A stretch of DNA of 64,000 nt, taken from the NCBI RefSeq assembly GCF_016093545.1, contig NZ_JADKYX010000020.1:98122-162121 (forward strand). Direction: 5' to 3'. The notes beneath the pieces are model-generated. The model was not told the DNA's origin, searched no databases, and saw nothing but the letters and a program-made list of their open reading frames with translations. The DNA is from Massilia rhizosphaerae (GTDB lineage: Bacteria > Pseudomonadota > Gammaproteobacteria > Burkholderiales > Burkholderiaceae_D). Shown piece by piece: positions 26,335-36,385 of the stretch. A program made the translations under genes and the position numbers. Within the stretch, counting starts at the first letter, position 1. Each line of letters begins with the position of its first letter.

Positions 26335-27506
26335 CACTTGCGCTCTCCCAGCGGCACGAACTGCAGGTCTTCCGGCCCGACATAGTTCGCGCTCGGGCGG
26401 ATGATCTTGTTGTCGATGCGCTGCTCGATGACGTGCGCGGACCAGCCCGACGTGCGCGAGATGACGAACAGCGGCGTGAACATCGCCGTCGGCACGCCCA
26501 TCATGTGGTACGACACGGCCGAGAACCAGTCCAGGTTCGGGAACATCTTCTTGACTTCCCACATCACGGATTCCAGGCGCTCGGCGATGTCGAACATCTT
26601 CATCGAGCCCGCGCTGTGCGACAGCGTGCGCGCCACTTCCTTGATCACCTTGTTGCGCGGGTCGGAGATCGTGTAGACCGGGTGGCCGAAACCGATCACG
26701 ACTTCCTTGTTCGCCACGCGGTTGCGGATGTCCGCTTCCGCTTCGTCCGCGTTCTCGTAGCGCTTCTGGATGTCGAGCGCGACTTCGTTGGCGCCGCCGT
26801 GCTTCGGACCGCGCAGCGCGCCGATCGCGCCGGTGACCGCGGAATAGATGTCGGAACCGGTGCCGGCGACGACGCGCGCGGCGAACGTCGACGCGTTGAA
26901 CTCGTGTTCCGCGTACAGGATCAACGACGTGTGCATCGCCTTGACCCACTCGTCGGACGGCGTCGTACCGTGCAGCAGGTGCAGGAAGTGGCCGCCGATC
27001 GAATCGTCGTCCGTCTGCACGTCGATGCGTTTGCCGTTATGGCTGAAGTGGTACCAGTACAGCAGCATCGAACCGAACGACGCCATCAGGCGGTCGGCGA
27101 TGTCGCGCGCGCCGGCGACGTTGTGGTCGTCCTTTTCCGGCAGCACGCAGCCGAGGACGGAGGCGCCCGTGCGCATCACGTCCATCGGGTGCGCGCTGGC
27201 CGGCAGCGCTTCCAGCGCCGCCTTCACCGCCTGCGGCAGGCCGCGCAGCGATTTCAGCTTCGCCTTATAGCCCTTCAGCTCCGCCGCGTTCGGCAGCTTG
27301 CCGTGCACGAGCAGGTAGGCGATTTCCTCGAATTCGCTGTTGCCGGCCACGTCCAGGATGTCGTAGCCGCGGTAATGCAGGTCGTTGCCGGAGCGGCCAA
27401 CGGAGCACAGCGCGGTATTGCCGGCGGCGACGCCGGACAGCGCGACGGATTTCTTGGGCTTGAAGGCGCCTTCGGTCTTCAATGGATCGTTCCTGGTATC
27501 GGTCAT
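26334..27506 (-). CDS. prpC: 2-methylcitrate synthase
   Basis: A 390-aa citrate-synthase family enzyme. Its catalytic signature GFGHPVYTISDPR carries the active-site His. ALRGPKHGGANE carries another catalytic His, and the late catalytic Asp lies in the TAMFTPLFVISR-SGW region. It condenses propionyl-CoA with oxaloacetate. The short length and the N-terminal KKSVALSGVAAGNTALC match PrpC rather than GltA. GAGGAG lies upstream of the ATG, 18 bp after prpB. Confidence 0.94.
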   Translation of the reverse strand: MTDTRNDPLKTEGAFKPKKSVALSGVAAGNTALCSVGRSGNDLHYRGYDILDVAGNSEFEEIAYLLVHGKLPNAAELKGYKAKLKSLRGLPQAVKAALEALPASAHPMDVMRTGASVLGCVLPEKDDHNVAGARDIADRLMASFGSMLLYWYHFSHNGKRIDVQTDDDSIGGHFLHLLHGTTPSDEWVKAMHTSLILYAEHEFNASTFAARVVAGTGSDIYSAVTGAIGALRGPKHGGANEVALDIQKRYENADEAEADIRNRVANKEVVIGFGHPVYTISDPRNKVIKEVARTLSHSAGSMKMFDIAERLESVMWEVKKMFPNLDWFSAVSYHMMGVPTAMFTPLFVISRTSGWSAHVIEQRIDNKIIRPSANYVGPEDLQFVPLGERK

Positions 27507-27524
27507 CGTAGTCTCCTCGTTCTG

Positions 27525-28415
27525 TTATTTGGCTTTGTTCTGGGCGAACAGCGCGTCGAGCTTCTGTTCGTAGCTGTGGTAATCGATGCGTTCGTAGAGT
27601 TCCGCGCGGGTCTGCATCGTGTCGACGACGTTCTTCTGCGTGCCGTCGCGGCGGATCGCCTCGTAGACGTTTTCCGCGGCCTTGTTCATCGCGCGGAACG
27701 CGGACAGCGGATACAGCACGATGTCGACGTCGGCGCCGCGCAGCTCGTCCACCGTGAACAGCGGCGTCGCGCCGAATTCCGTGATGTTGGCGAGGATCGG
27801 CACCTTGACCGCCTTCTTGAATTGCGCGTACATCTCCAGGCTCGTGATGGCTTCCGGGAAGATCATGTCGGCGCCCGCCTCCACGCAGGCGACGGCGCGC
27901 TCGACCGCCTTGTCGATGCCTTCGACGGCCAGCGCGTCGGTGCGCGCCATGATGACGAAGTTCTCGTCCGTGCGGGCGTCGACGGCCGCCTTGACGCGGT
28001 CGACCATCTCGCCCTGGCTGACGATCTCCTTGCCCGGACGGTGGCCGCAGCGCTTGGCGCCGACCTGGTCCTCGATGTGGCAGGCCGCCGCGCCGGCCTT
28101 GATCAGCGAGCGCACCGTGCGCGCGACGTTGAAGGCGGACGCGCCGAAGCCGGTGTCGACGTCGACGAGCAGCGGCAGGTCGCACACGTCGGTGATGCGG
28201 CGCACGTCGATCAGCACGTCCTCGAGGCCGGAGATGCCGAGGTCCGGCAGGCCGAGCGACCCCGCCGCGACGCCGCCGCCGGACAGATAGATGGCGCGGT
28301 AGCCGGCCCGCTTGGCCAGCAGCGCATGGTTGGCGTTGATGGCGCCGATCACCTGCAGCGGATGTTCGTCCCGGACGGCCTGGCGGAATGCGGCGCCGGC
28401 GGATTGTTGGGTCAT
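27525..28415 (-). CDS. prpB: 2-methylisocitrate lyase
   Basis: A 296-aa isocitrate-lyase superfamily enzyme. AIYLSGGGVAAGSLGLPDLG (residues 39-58), DVDTGFG (metal-binding Asp) and GAKRCGHRPGKE, which contains the catalytic Cys in the K(K/R)CGH motif, are all present. It splits 2-methylisocitrate into pyruvate and succinate, completing the methylcitrate cycle. It is the first gene of the operon. AGGTAAGGAC precedes the ATG, and a sigma-54 promoter lies about 50 bp upstream. Confidence 0.95.
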   Translation of the reverse strand: MTQQSAGAAFRQAVRDEHPLQVIGAINANHALLAKRAGYRAIYLSGGGVAAGSLGLPDLGISGLEDVLIDVRRITDVCDLPLLVDVDTGFGASAFNVARTVRSLIKAGAAACHIEDQVGAKRCGHRPGKEIVSQGEMVDRVKAAVDARTDENFVIMARTDALAVEGIDKAVERAVACVEAGADMIFPEAITSLEMYAQFKKAVKVPILANITEFGATPLFTVDELRGADVDIVLYPLSAFRAMNKAAENVYEAIRRDGTQKNVVDTMQTRAELYERIDYHSYEQKLDALFAQNKAK

Positions 28416-28462
28416 GTCCTTACCTTTCTAGAAGCGAGTCAGTGTGGTGGTGGCCTAGGGTT

Positions 28463-28478
28463 TGCAAGGACCGTGCCA
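28463..28478 (-). promoter_or_regulatory. Sigma-54 (-24/-12) promoter of prpB
   Basis: Read on the minus strand the site is TGGCACG-GTCC-TTGCA. It fits every position of the -24/-12 consensus YTGGCACGrNNNTTGCW. The invariant GG is at 28477-28476 and GC at 28465-28464, so transcription would start near 28452, about 37 nt before the prpB ATG. PrpR-type activators are sigma-54 dependent, and the prpR of this window keeps the sigma-54 contact motif GAFTGA. Confidence 0.85.
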
Positions 28479-28561
28479 GTCGACGCCGGACGCGGACAGC
28501 CCGGATTTTCAAGGACTTGGGCCCGCGCGGCGAGCCAAGCTGCCCGCCGAACGTTGCACAC

Positions 28562-28578
28562 TGTTTCAAGATGAAACA
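28562..28578. promoter_or_regulatory. Palindrome, probable PrpR upstream activator site
   Basis: A perfect palindrome TGTTTCA-AGA-TGAAACA lies about 90 bp upstream of the prpB -24 element, the usual distance for an enhancer-binding protein. A further half site GAAAC follows a few bases away at 28585-28589. The same pattern, TTTCA-N3-TGAAA plus an extra half site, occurs upstream of prpR. The palindrome is seen; the assignment to PrpR is inference from this co-occurrence. Confidence 0.7.
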
Positions 28579-28675
28579 CCGAACGAAACGACGCGACACC
28601 GATTGACAGTCCGATGGAATTTGAACAGACTCGCGCGGACTCATCGATCACGCCATTCATCCACCGGAGAAGACC

Positions 28676-29797
28676 ATGTTCAACCGCCCATCCAGGCTGT
28701 GCGCGGTGCTGCTGGCCGGCCTGTCCATCGCCGCCGGCGCCTGCGCCGCCGGCTCGGACAGCCGCGCCGACGCCGTCAGGATCGTCGCCGACATGCGCCG
28801 CATCGTGACGCCGCAGGGCATCGAGGAAACGCGCGCCGTGCGTATCGGCGGCATCGACCAGTGGATCAGCGTGCGCGGCACGGACCGGCGCAATCCGGTG
28901 CTGCTGATGCTGCACGGCGGCCCCGGTTATGTGTCGATGCCCACGAGCTGGTACTTCCAGCGCGGCTGGGAAGAGTATTTCACGGTCGTCCAATGGGACC
29001 AGCGCGGCGCCGGCAAGACGTATGCGGCCAACGATCCGGCCAAGGTCGCGCCCACGATGACGCGCGCGCGCATGCTGGCGGACGCCGAGGAGATGGTCGC
29101 GTGGCTGCGCAAGGAATTCGGCAAGGACCGCATCTTCGTGCTCGGCCACTCGTGGGGCTCCTCGCTCGGCATCCAGCTGGCGCAACGCCATCCGGACTGG
29201 CTGCACGCCTACATCGGCGTCGGCCAGATCACGGATGCGATGGAGAGCGAGCGGCGCGGCTGGCGCTTCGCGATGGATGGCGCGAAACGGGAACACAACG
29301 AGGAAGCCATCCGCGAACTGGCATCGATCGCGCCATATGCCGCGCCGGGCAAGCCGCTCGCGCTCAAGGACCTGTACCTGCAGCGCAAATGGCTGGGCCG
29401 CTACGGCGGCGCCGTGTACGGCCGCACCGGGTTCGACGCGGAATCGGCAGCCGTCAAGCTGGCGCCGGAATACTCGGACGCGGAGCTGCGCACCCTGTGG
29501 GACGGCACCGAGTTTTCGAGCAGCCGGCTGCTGACGGACGTGCTCGCGCAGGACTTCAGCGTCTACACGACGTTCGACTGCCCCATCGTCATTTTCAACG
29601 GCCGCCACGACTACAACGTGTCGTCGTCGGCGACCGCCGAGTGGTTCGCGAAGGTGAAGGCGCCGTCCAAGCAGCTCGTGTGGTTCGAGAATTCGGCGCA
29701 CGAGATCTTCAACGAAGAGCCGGGCAAGACGCTGGTCTCGCTGGTGCGTTATGCGCGGCCGTTCGCGGAGAAGGCGGGCGACGTGGCGCCGCAATAA
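28676..29797 (+). CDS. Secreted alpha/beta hydrolase, prolyl-aminopeptidase type
   Basis: A 373-aa protein with a signal peptide (LCAVLLAGLSIAAGACA, cleavage near residue 25). The hydrolase domain has the oxyanion motif MLHGGPGY near residue 80, the proline-iminopeptidase-like WDQRGAGKT near 110, the nucleophile elbow GHSWGSS near 160 and a late FENSAHEIF with the catalytic His. The S33 peptidase family (proline iminopeptidase and relatives) is the best match, but periplasmic esterase activity is possible. GGAG precedes ATG 28676. It stands alone between two operons. Confidence 0.88.
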   Translation: MFNRPSRLCAVLLAGLSIAAGACAAGSDSRADAVRIVADMRRIVTPQGIEETRAVRIGGIDQWISVRGTDRRNPVLLMLHGGPGYVSMPTSWYFQRGWEEYFTVVQWDQRGAGKTYAANDPAKVAPTMTRARMLADAEEMVAWLRKEFGKDRIFVLGHSWGSSLGIQLAQRHPDWLHAYIGVGQITDAMESERRGWRFAMDGAKREHNEEAIRELASIAPYAAPGKPLALKDLYLQRKWLGRYGGAVYGRTGFDAESAAVKLAPEYSDAELRTLWDGTEFSSSRLLTDVLAQDFSVYTTFDCPIVIFNGRHDYNVSSSATAEWFAKVKAPSKQLVWFENSAHEIFNEEPGKTLVSLVRYARPFAEKAGDVAPQ

Positions 29798-29799
29798 AA

Positions 29800-29820
29800 A
29801 AACCCGCACGCGGCGGGTTT
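29800..29820. terminator. Bidirectional terminator, hydrolase / actP
   Basis: AAACCCGC (29800-29807), a 5-nt loop and GCGGGTTT (29813-29820) lie between the two convergent genes. A-rich sequence on the left and T-rich on the right fit termination of both transcripts. Confidence 0.85.
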
Positions 29821-29827
29821 CGGTTTT

Positions 29828-29848
29828 GGTGGGCACCCCGTGCCCACC
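29828..29848. repeat. GGTGGGCAC palindromic repeat, single copy
   Basis: A perfect hairpin GGTGGGCAC-CCC-GTGCCCACC placed right after the bidirectional terminator and 7 bp before the actP stop. It has the same core as the repeats near 70-94 and 62919-62995. Confidence 0.8.
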
Positions 29849-29855
29849 ATTCACA

Positions 29856-31523
29856 TCAATGCGCCGATGCGGTCGAGGCACCGATACCGGTCTCGGAACG
29901 CACTTCCTGCGCCTCGAAGCCGGCCTTGTCGATCGCGGCACGCGGGCTCTTGTCGGTGACCGAGAACAGCCAGACGCCGACGAAGCCGACGGTCATCGAG
30001 AACAGTGCCGGCGAGGTGTACGGGAAGATCGCGGCCGAGTTGTGGAACACGTCGACCCACACGGACTTCGACACCACGGTCAGGCCCACGGCCGTGGCCA
30101 GGCCCAGGAAGCCGCCCACGGTCGCGCCGCGAGTCGTGCACTTGCTCCACAGGACCGACATGAACAGCACCGGGAAGTTGGCCGAGGCGGCGATGGCGAA
30201 GGCCAGCGACACCATGAACGCGACGTTGACCTTCTCGAACACGATACCCAGCAGCACGGCGGCGATGCCGAGGCAGACCGTCGTGATCTTCGAGACGCGC
30301 AGTTCGCTGCCCGGGGCCGGCTGGCCCTTCTTGATCACGGTGGCGTACAGGTCGTGCGACACGGCCGATGCGCCGGACAGGGTCAGGCCGGCCACGACGG
30401 CCAGGATGGTGGCGAAGGCCACGGCCGAGATGAAGCCGAGGAAGACGTCGCCGCCGACGGCGTTCGCGAGGTGCACGGCCGCCATGTTGTTACCGCCCAG
30501 CAGCTTGCCGGCCGCGTCCTTGAAGGCCGGGTTGGTGCTCACCAGCACGATCGCGCCGAAGCCGATGATGAAGGTCAGGATGTAGAAGTAGCCGATCCAG
30601 GTGGTCGCCCACAGCACCGACTTGCGCGCTTCCTTGGCGTTCGGGACGGTGAAGAAACGCATCAGGATGTGCGGCAGGCCGGCCGTGCCGAACATCAACG
30701 CCATGCCGAGCGAGATGCCGGATATCGGATCCTTGATGAAGCCGCCCGGGCCCATGATCGCATCATGCTTGCTGTGCACTTCGACGGCCTTGGCGAACAG
30801 CGCTTCCGGGCTGAAGTGGTACATGGCCAGCACGGAGAACGCCATGAACGAGGCGCCCGCCAGCAGCATCACGGCCTTGATGATCTGCACCCAGGTCGTC
30901 GCGGTCATGCCGCCGAACAGGACGTAGACCATCATCAGCACGCCGACGATGACGACGGCGATCCAGTAGTCCAGGCCGAACAGCAGCTTGATCAGCTGGC
31001 CGGCGCCGACCATCTGGGCGATCAGGTAGAACAGCACGGTGACGAGCGTGCCCGATGCCGCGAACGAGCGCACCGGCTTCTGGGCGAAGCGGTAGGCCGC
31101 CACGTCGGCGAAGGTGAAGCGGCCCAGGTTGCGCAGGCGCTCGGCCATCAGGAACGTGATGACGGGCCAGCCGACGAGGAAGCCGATCGCATAGATCAGG
31201 CCGTCGAAGCCGTTCGCGAACACGGCCGCGGAAATGCCCAGGAACGAGGCGGCCGACATGTAGTCGCCGGCGATCGCCAGGCCGTTCTGGAAGCCGGTGA
31301 TGCCGCCGCCGGCCGTGTAGAAGTCGGAGGCGGAGCGGGTGCGCTTGGCGGCCCACTTGGTGATGAACAGGGTGAAGATCACGAACACGACGAACATGCC
31401 GATCGCCGTGTAGTTGGTGGCCTGCTTGGTGGCCTGGCCCAGGTCGGGCGAGGCGAGCGCGGCGCCGGTGGCGGCCAGCAGGGCCGCGGCGGCGGCACTG
31501 CGGATGAGGGTTGTCGTCTTCAT
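29856..31523 (-). CDS. actP: Cation/acetate symporter ActP
   Basis: A 555-aa sodium:solute symporter family protein with many membrane helices. The N terminus MKTTTLIRSAAAAALLAATGAALA resembles a cleaved signal, as in E. coli ActP. FYTAGGGITGFQNGLAIAGDYMS is the family signature near residue 65. It imports acetate and other short monocarboxylates such as propionate. The ATG at 31523 overlaps the stop of the DUF485 gene (ATGA). Its place between the prp operon and prpR suggests propionate or acetate supply to the methylcitrate pathway. Confidence 0.93.
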   Translation of the reverse strand: MKTTTLIRSAAAAALLAATGAALASPDLGQATKQATNYTAIGMFVVFVIFTLFITKWAAKRTRSASDFYTAGGGITGFQNGLAIAGDYMSAASFLGISAAVFANGFDGLIYAIGFLVGWPVITFLMAERLRNLGRFTFADVAAYRFAQKPVRSFAASGTLVTVLFYLIAQMVGAGQLIKLLFGLDYWIAVVIVGVLMMVYVLFGGMTATTWVQIIKAVMLLAGASFMAFSVLAMYHFSPEALFAKAVEVHSKHDAIMGPGGFIKDPISGISLGMALMFGTAGLPHILMRFFTVPNAKEARKSVLWATTWIGYFYILTFIIGFGAIVLVSTNPAFKDAAGKLLGGNNMAAVHLANAVGGDVFLGFISAVAFATILAVVAGLTLSGASAVSHDLYATVIKKGQPAPGSELRVSKITTVCLGIAAVLLGIVFEKVNVAFMVSLAFAIAASANFPVLFMSVLWSKCTTRGATVGGFLGLATAVGLTVVSKSVWVDVFHNSAAIFPYTSPALFSMTVGFVGVWLFSVTDKSPRAAIDKAGFEAQEVRSETGIGASTASAH

Positions 31524-31861
31524 GCGCGTACCTTTTCCTTGCCGGCGGCGGCGTTGCGTTGGATGGCTTCCGTCAGCGCATCGAATTCGTTGTTGGCGCG
31601 GCGCACGTACATGCCGGTGATCGCGATCGTGAACAGGATCACGAACAGGCCGAGCGGGACGGCCCACGACATGACGCCGGAGCCGATCTTCGAGGCCATG
31701 AACCCCTTGTCGAAGGCGTTCAGCAGCGTGAAGCCGTAGTACACGATCATCACGGCCCAGGTCAGCATCCAGCCGTAGCTGGAGCGGGTCCGGACAAGCT
31801 TCTGGTAGTTGGGGTCGCTTTTGACCCGCTGGACGATGTCATCTTCCACTTTTGTCTCCAT
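31520..31861 (-). CDS. DUF485 (YjcH-type) partner of ActP
   Basis: A 113-aa inner-membrane protein with two hydrophobic segments (WMLTWAVMIVYYGFTLL and WAVPLGLFVILFTIAITGMYV). It belongs to DUF485, the YjcH family found directly upstream of actP in many bacteria. A helper role in symporter function is assumed. No clear ribosome site precedes ATG 31861. The shared gap with prpR (31862-32013) holds a PrpR-like palindrome. Confidence 0.9.
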   Translation of the reverse strand: METKVEDDIVQRVKSDPNYQKLVRTRSSYGWMLTWAVMIVYYGFTLLNAFDKGFMASKIGSGVMSWAVPLGLFVILFTIAITGMYVRRANNEFDALTEAIQRNAAAGKEKVRA

Positions 31862-31957
31862 TTTATTAATTGCCGTTCAGGTGGACGGGCTGACACCGAT
31901 CCTAAGTGGGCCGCCTTACCCGATTCTTACGGCGGGCCGAAATGTTTACGCTCAACA

Positions 31958-31984
31958 GTTTCAGTATGAAACGAAGCTGAAACA
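31958..31984. promoter_or_regulatory. Palindrome between actP operon and prpR
   Basis: GTTTCA-GTA-TGAAAC at 31958-31972 is followed by a separate half site TGAAACA at 31978-31984. This repeats the arrangement upstream of prpB. It could be an autoregulatory site for prpR, an activator site for the DUF485-actP operon, or both. No -24/-12 element was found on either strand of this gap. Confidence 0.6.
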
Positions 31985-32013
31985 TCGGTTGCAGATTCGG
32001 TTACACTTGCAAC

Positions 32014-33639
<1,626 letters not shown>

Positions 33640-33808
33640 GCCGTCATTCACGACGAGTACGTGCGGTCCGCCTTAATGCGGCCCAACGCATCCGCGCACG
33701 AAAAGCCGTATTATTATTTTTTCACTACGGCCTGGCGCCCGATCGGTGCCAGCTTTTTCGCACGCGGCGCCCACGAGGCCCGCGCCGGCCCGTTCGCACG
33801 GAGGCGCT

Positions 33809-35185
33809 ATGCAAGACTTGTCCCAAGCTGCACTGTTTTCCCTGATCGGCAACACCCCCATGGTGGAAGTGACCCGCATGGACACGGGCCCGTGCCGCCT
33901 GTTCCTCAAGCTCGAATCCCAGAATCCCGGCGGTTCCATCAAGGACCGCGTCGGCCGCGCCATGATCGAGGCGGCGGAACGCGACGGCCGGCTCCAGCCG
34001 GGCGGCACCGTCGTCGAGGCGACGGCCGGCAACACGGGACTCGGCCTCGCCCTCGTCGCGCGCATCAAGGGCTATCGCGTCGTACTCGTCGTGCCGGACA
34101 AGATGGCCTCCGAAAAAATCCTGCACCTGAAGGCGCTCGGCGCCGAGATCCACCTCACCCGCTCCGACGTCGGCAAGGGCCATCCCGAGTACTACCAGGA
34201 CGTCGCGGCCCGGCTCGCGCGCGAGATCCCGGGCGCCTGGTTCGCCGACCAGTTCAACAATCCCGCGAACCCCACCGCGCACGAGACGACCACCGCCCCC
34301 GAGATCTGGGACCAGATGCGCCACGAGCTGGACGCGATCGTCGTGGGCGTCGGGTCGTCCGGCACGCTCACCGGCCTGTCGCGCTTTTTCGCGCGCGTCC
34401 AGCCGGACCTCGAATTCGTGCTGGCCGATCCGCAGGGCTCCATCCTGGCCGGCTACGTCGAGACGGGCAAGGTCAGCGAGGTCTCCGGTTCCTGGGCCGT
34501 GGAAGGCATCGGCGAGGATTTCATTCCCGCCATCGCCGAAATGTCGCGCGTGAAGACGGCCTATTCGATCTCCGACGAAGAAAGCTTCAACACGGCGCGC
34601 GAGCTGCTGCGCCAGGAAGGCATCCTGGCCGGCTCGTCGACCGGCACCCTGCTCGCCACCGCGCTGCGCTGGTGCCGGGCGCAGACGACGCCCAAGCGCG
34701 TCGTGACCTTCGTGTGCGACACCGGCACGCGCTATCTGACCAAGGTGTACAGCGACGGCTGGATGGTCGACCAGGGCCTGCTGCACCGTCCCAGCACGGG
34801 CGACCTGCGCGACCTGATCGGGCGCCGCTTCGACGCCGGCGAGGTCGTGACGGTCGCGCCGTCCGACACCCTGCTGACCGCCTTCAACCGCATGCGCAGC
34901 GCCGACCTCGCGCAGCTGCCCGTCATCGACAAGGGCAAGCTCGTCGGCCTGATCGACGAGTCCGACCTGCTGCTGCACGTGACGAGCGAACGCGAAAGAT
35001 TCAAGGCCCCCGTCTCCGGCACGATGACGTCCGACCTGCAGACCTTGGCCCCATCCGCCGGCATGCAGCAGCTGCGCGACATCCTCGACCGCGGCCTGAC
35101 GGCCGTCATCGTCGACGGCGACCGCTTCTATGGCCTGATCACCCGCTTCGACCTTCTCAACCACCTGCGCAGGACACTCACGTGA
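33809..35185 (+). CDS. Cystathionine beta-synthase, PLP plus CBS pair
   Basis: A 458-aa fold-type II PLP enzyme. The Schiff-base Lys is K45 in GGSIKDR, the substrate loop is ATAGNTGLGLA, and the phosphate-binding loop is GVGSSGTLTG. A tandem CBS-domain pair fills about residues 340-458. It joins serine (or acetylserine) with homocysteine to give cystathionine; the partner gene downstream fits this better than plain cysteine synthase. The start ATG 33809 follows GGAGG. The CBS pair may bind an adenosyl ligand. The GTG of the next gene overlaps its stop. Confidence 0.88.
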   Translation: MQDLSQAALFSLIGNTPMVEVTRMDTGPCRLFLKLESQNPGGSIKDRVGRAMIEAAERDGRLQPGGTVVEATAGNTGLGLALVARIKGYRVVLVVPDKMASEKILHLKALGAEIHLTRSDVGKGHPEYYQDVAARLAREIPGAWFADQFNNPANPTAHETTTAPEIWDQMRHELDAIVVGVGSSGTLTGLSRFFARVQPDLEFVLADPQGSILAGYVETGKVSEVSGSWAVEGIGEDFIPAIAEMSRVKTAYSISDEESFNTARELLRQEGILAGSSTGTLLATALRWCRAQTTPKRVVTFVCDTGTRYLTKVYSDGWMVDQGLLHRPSTGDLRDLIGRRFDAGEVVTVAPSDTLLTAFNRMRSADLAQLPVIDKGKLVGLIDESDLLLHVTSERERFKAPVSGTMTSDLQTLAPSAGMQQLRDILDRGLTAVIVDGDRFYGLITRFDLLNHLRRTLT

Positions 35186-36366
35186 ACCATCCAGACGACA
35201 CGAACCGACGCCACATCGCCACGCGCGTCATCCACGGCGGCCAGGCGCCCGACCCGGCCACGGGCGCCGTGATACCGCCCATTTACGCGACCTCGACCTT
35301 TGCCCAGGAAAGCCCCGGCGTGCACAAGGGCCTGGACTACGGCCGCTCGCACAACCCGACACGCTGGGCGCTGGAACGCTGCGTGGCCGACCTCGAAAGC
35401 GGCGGCGCCGCGTACGCGTTCGCGTCCGGCCTCGCGGCCATCGCGGCCGTGCTGGAGCTGCTGCCGGCCGGCTCGCACATCGTGGCCGGCGACGACATGT
35501 ACGGCGGCACCTACCGCCTGTTCGAACGGGTGCGCCGCGCCAGCAGCGGCCACGACTTCACCTACGTCGACCTGACCGACCCGCTGGCGCTCGCGAACGC
35601 GCTGCGGCCGGAAACGAAGATGGTGTGGGTGGAGACGCCGACGAATCCCATGCTCAAGCTGGCCGACCTGCACGCGATCGCGCAGCTGTGCCGCGAGCGC
35701 GGCGTGATGTCCGTCTGCGACAACACGTTCGCCAGCCCCATCAACCAGCGCCCGCTGGAACTGGGCATCGACGTCGTCGTGCACTCGACGACGAAGTACA
35801 TGAACGGTCACTCGGACGTCATCGGCGGCATCGCCGTCGTCGGCGGCCACGCGCACCAGCAGGCGTGGCGCGAGCGCCTCGGCTTCATCCAGAACGCCGT
35901 CGGCGCCATCCAGGGTCCGTTCGACAGCTTCCTCGTGCTGCGCGGGATCAAGACACTGGCGCTGCGCGTGGAACGCAGCAACGGCAACGCGCTCGAGCTG
36001 GCGCAGTGGCTGCGAGGCCAGACCAGGGTCCGGCACGTCTACTATCCGGGCTTGGCGTCGCATCCACAGCACGAGCTGGCAAGGCGCCAGATGCGCGGCT
36101 ACGGCGGCATCATCTCCGTCGATCTCGACACGGACCTGGCCGGCGCCCGCCGCTTCCTCGAACAGTGCGAGATCTTCACGCTGGCCGAAAGCCTGGGCGG
36201 CGTCGAGAGCCTGATCGAGCACCCGGCCATCATGACGCATGCCACCATTCCGGCGGACCAGCGGGCGCGGCTGGGGATCGGCGACGGGCTGATCCGGCTA
36301 TCCGTCGGGATCGAGCACGTCGACGACCAGCGGGCGGACCTGGCGCGGGCGCTGGCCGCCATCTGA
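35182..36366 (+). CDS. Cystathionine gamma-lyase/synthase family enzyme
   Basis: A 394-aa Cys/Met-metabolism PLP enzyme. The PLP Lys is K205 in HSTTKYMNGHSD. YGRSHNPTR near residue 55 and NTFASP around 180 are family motifs. With the preceding cystathionine beta-synthase it forms a reverse transsulfuration pair that makes cysteine from homocysteine. A gamma-synthase role cannot be excluded from sequence. The start is GTG 35182, overlapping the upstream TGA by 4 nt; no ATG lies nearby in frame. Confidence 0.9.
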   Translation: MNHPDDTNRRHIATRVIHGGQAPDPATGAVIPPIYATSTFAQESPGVHKGLDYGRSHNPTRWALERCVADLESGGAAYAFASGLAAIAAVLELLPAGSHIVAGDDMYGGTYRLFERVRRASSGHDFTYVDLTDPLALANALRPETKMVWVETPTNPMLKLADLHAIAQLCRERGVMSVCDNTFASPINQRPLELGIDVVVHSTTKYMNGHSDVIGGIAVVGGHAHQQAWRERLGFIQNAVGAIQGPFDSFLVLRGIKTLALRVERSNGNALELAQWLRGQTRVRHVYYPGLASHPQHELARRQMRGYGGIISVDLDTDLAGARRFLEQCEIFTLAESLGGVESLIEHPAIMTHATIPADQRARLGIGDGLIRLSVGIEHVDDQRADLARALAAI

Positions 36367-36385
36367 AACGGACGTCGGCAGGAGG

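Noticed and set aside
29751..31739. 662-aa open frame antisense to actP
   Set aside because: His/Asp/Gln-rich shadow; actP is clear on the other strand.
31973..32013. Sigma-54 promoter for prpR
   Set aside because: TCGG...TTGC near 31997-32010 has the wrong GG-GC spacing (8 instead of 10).
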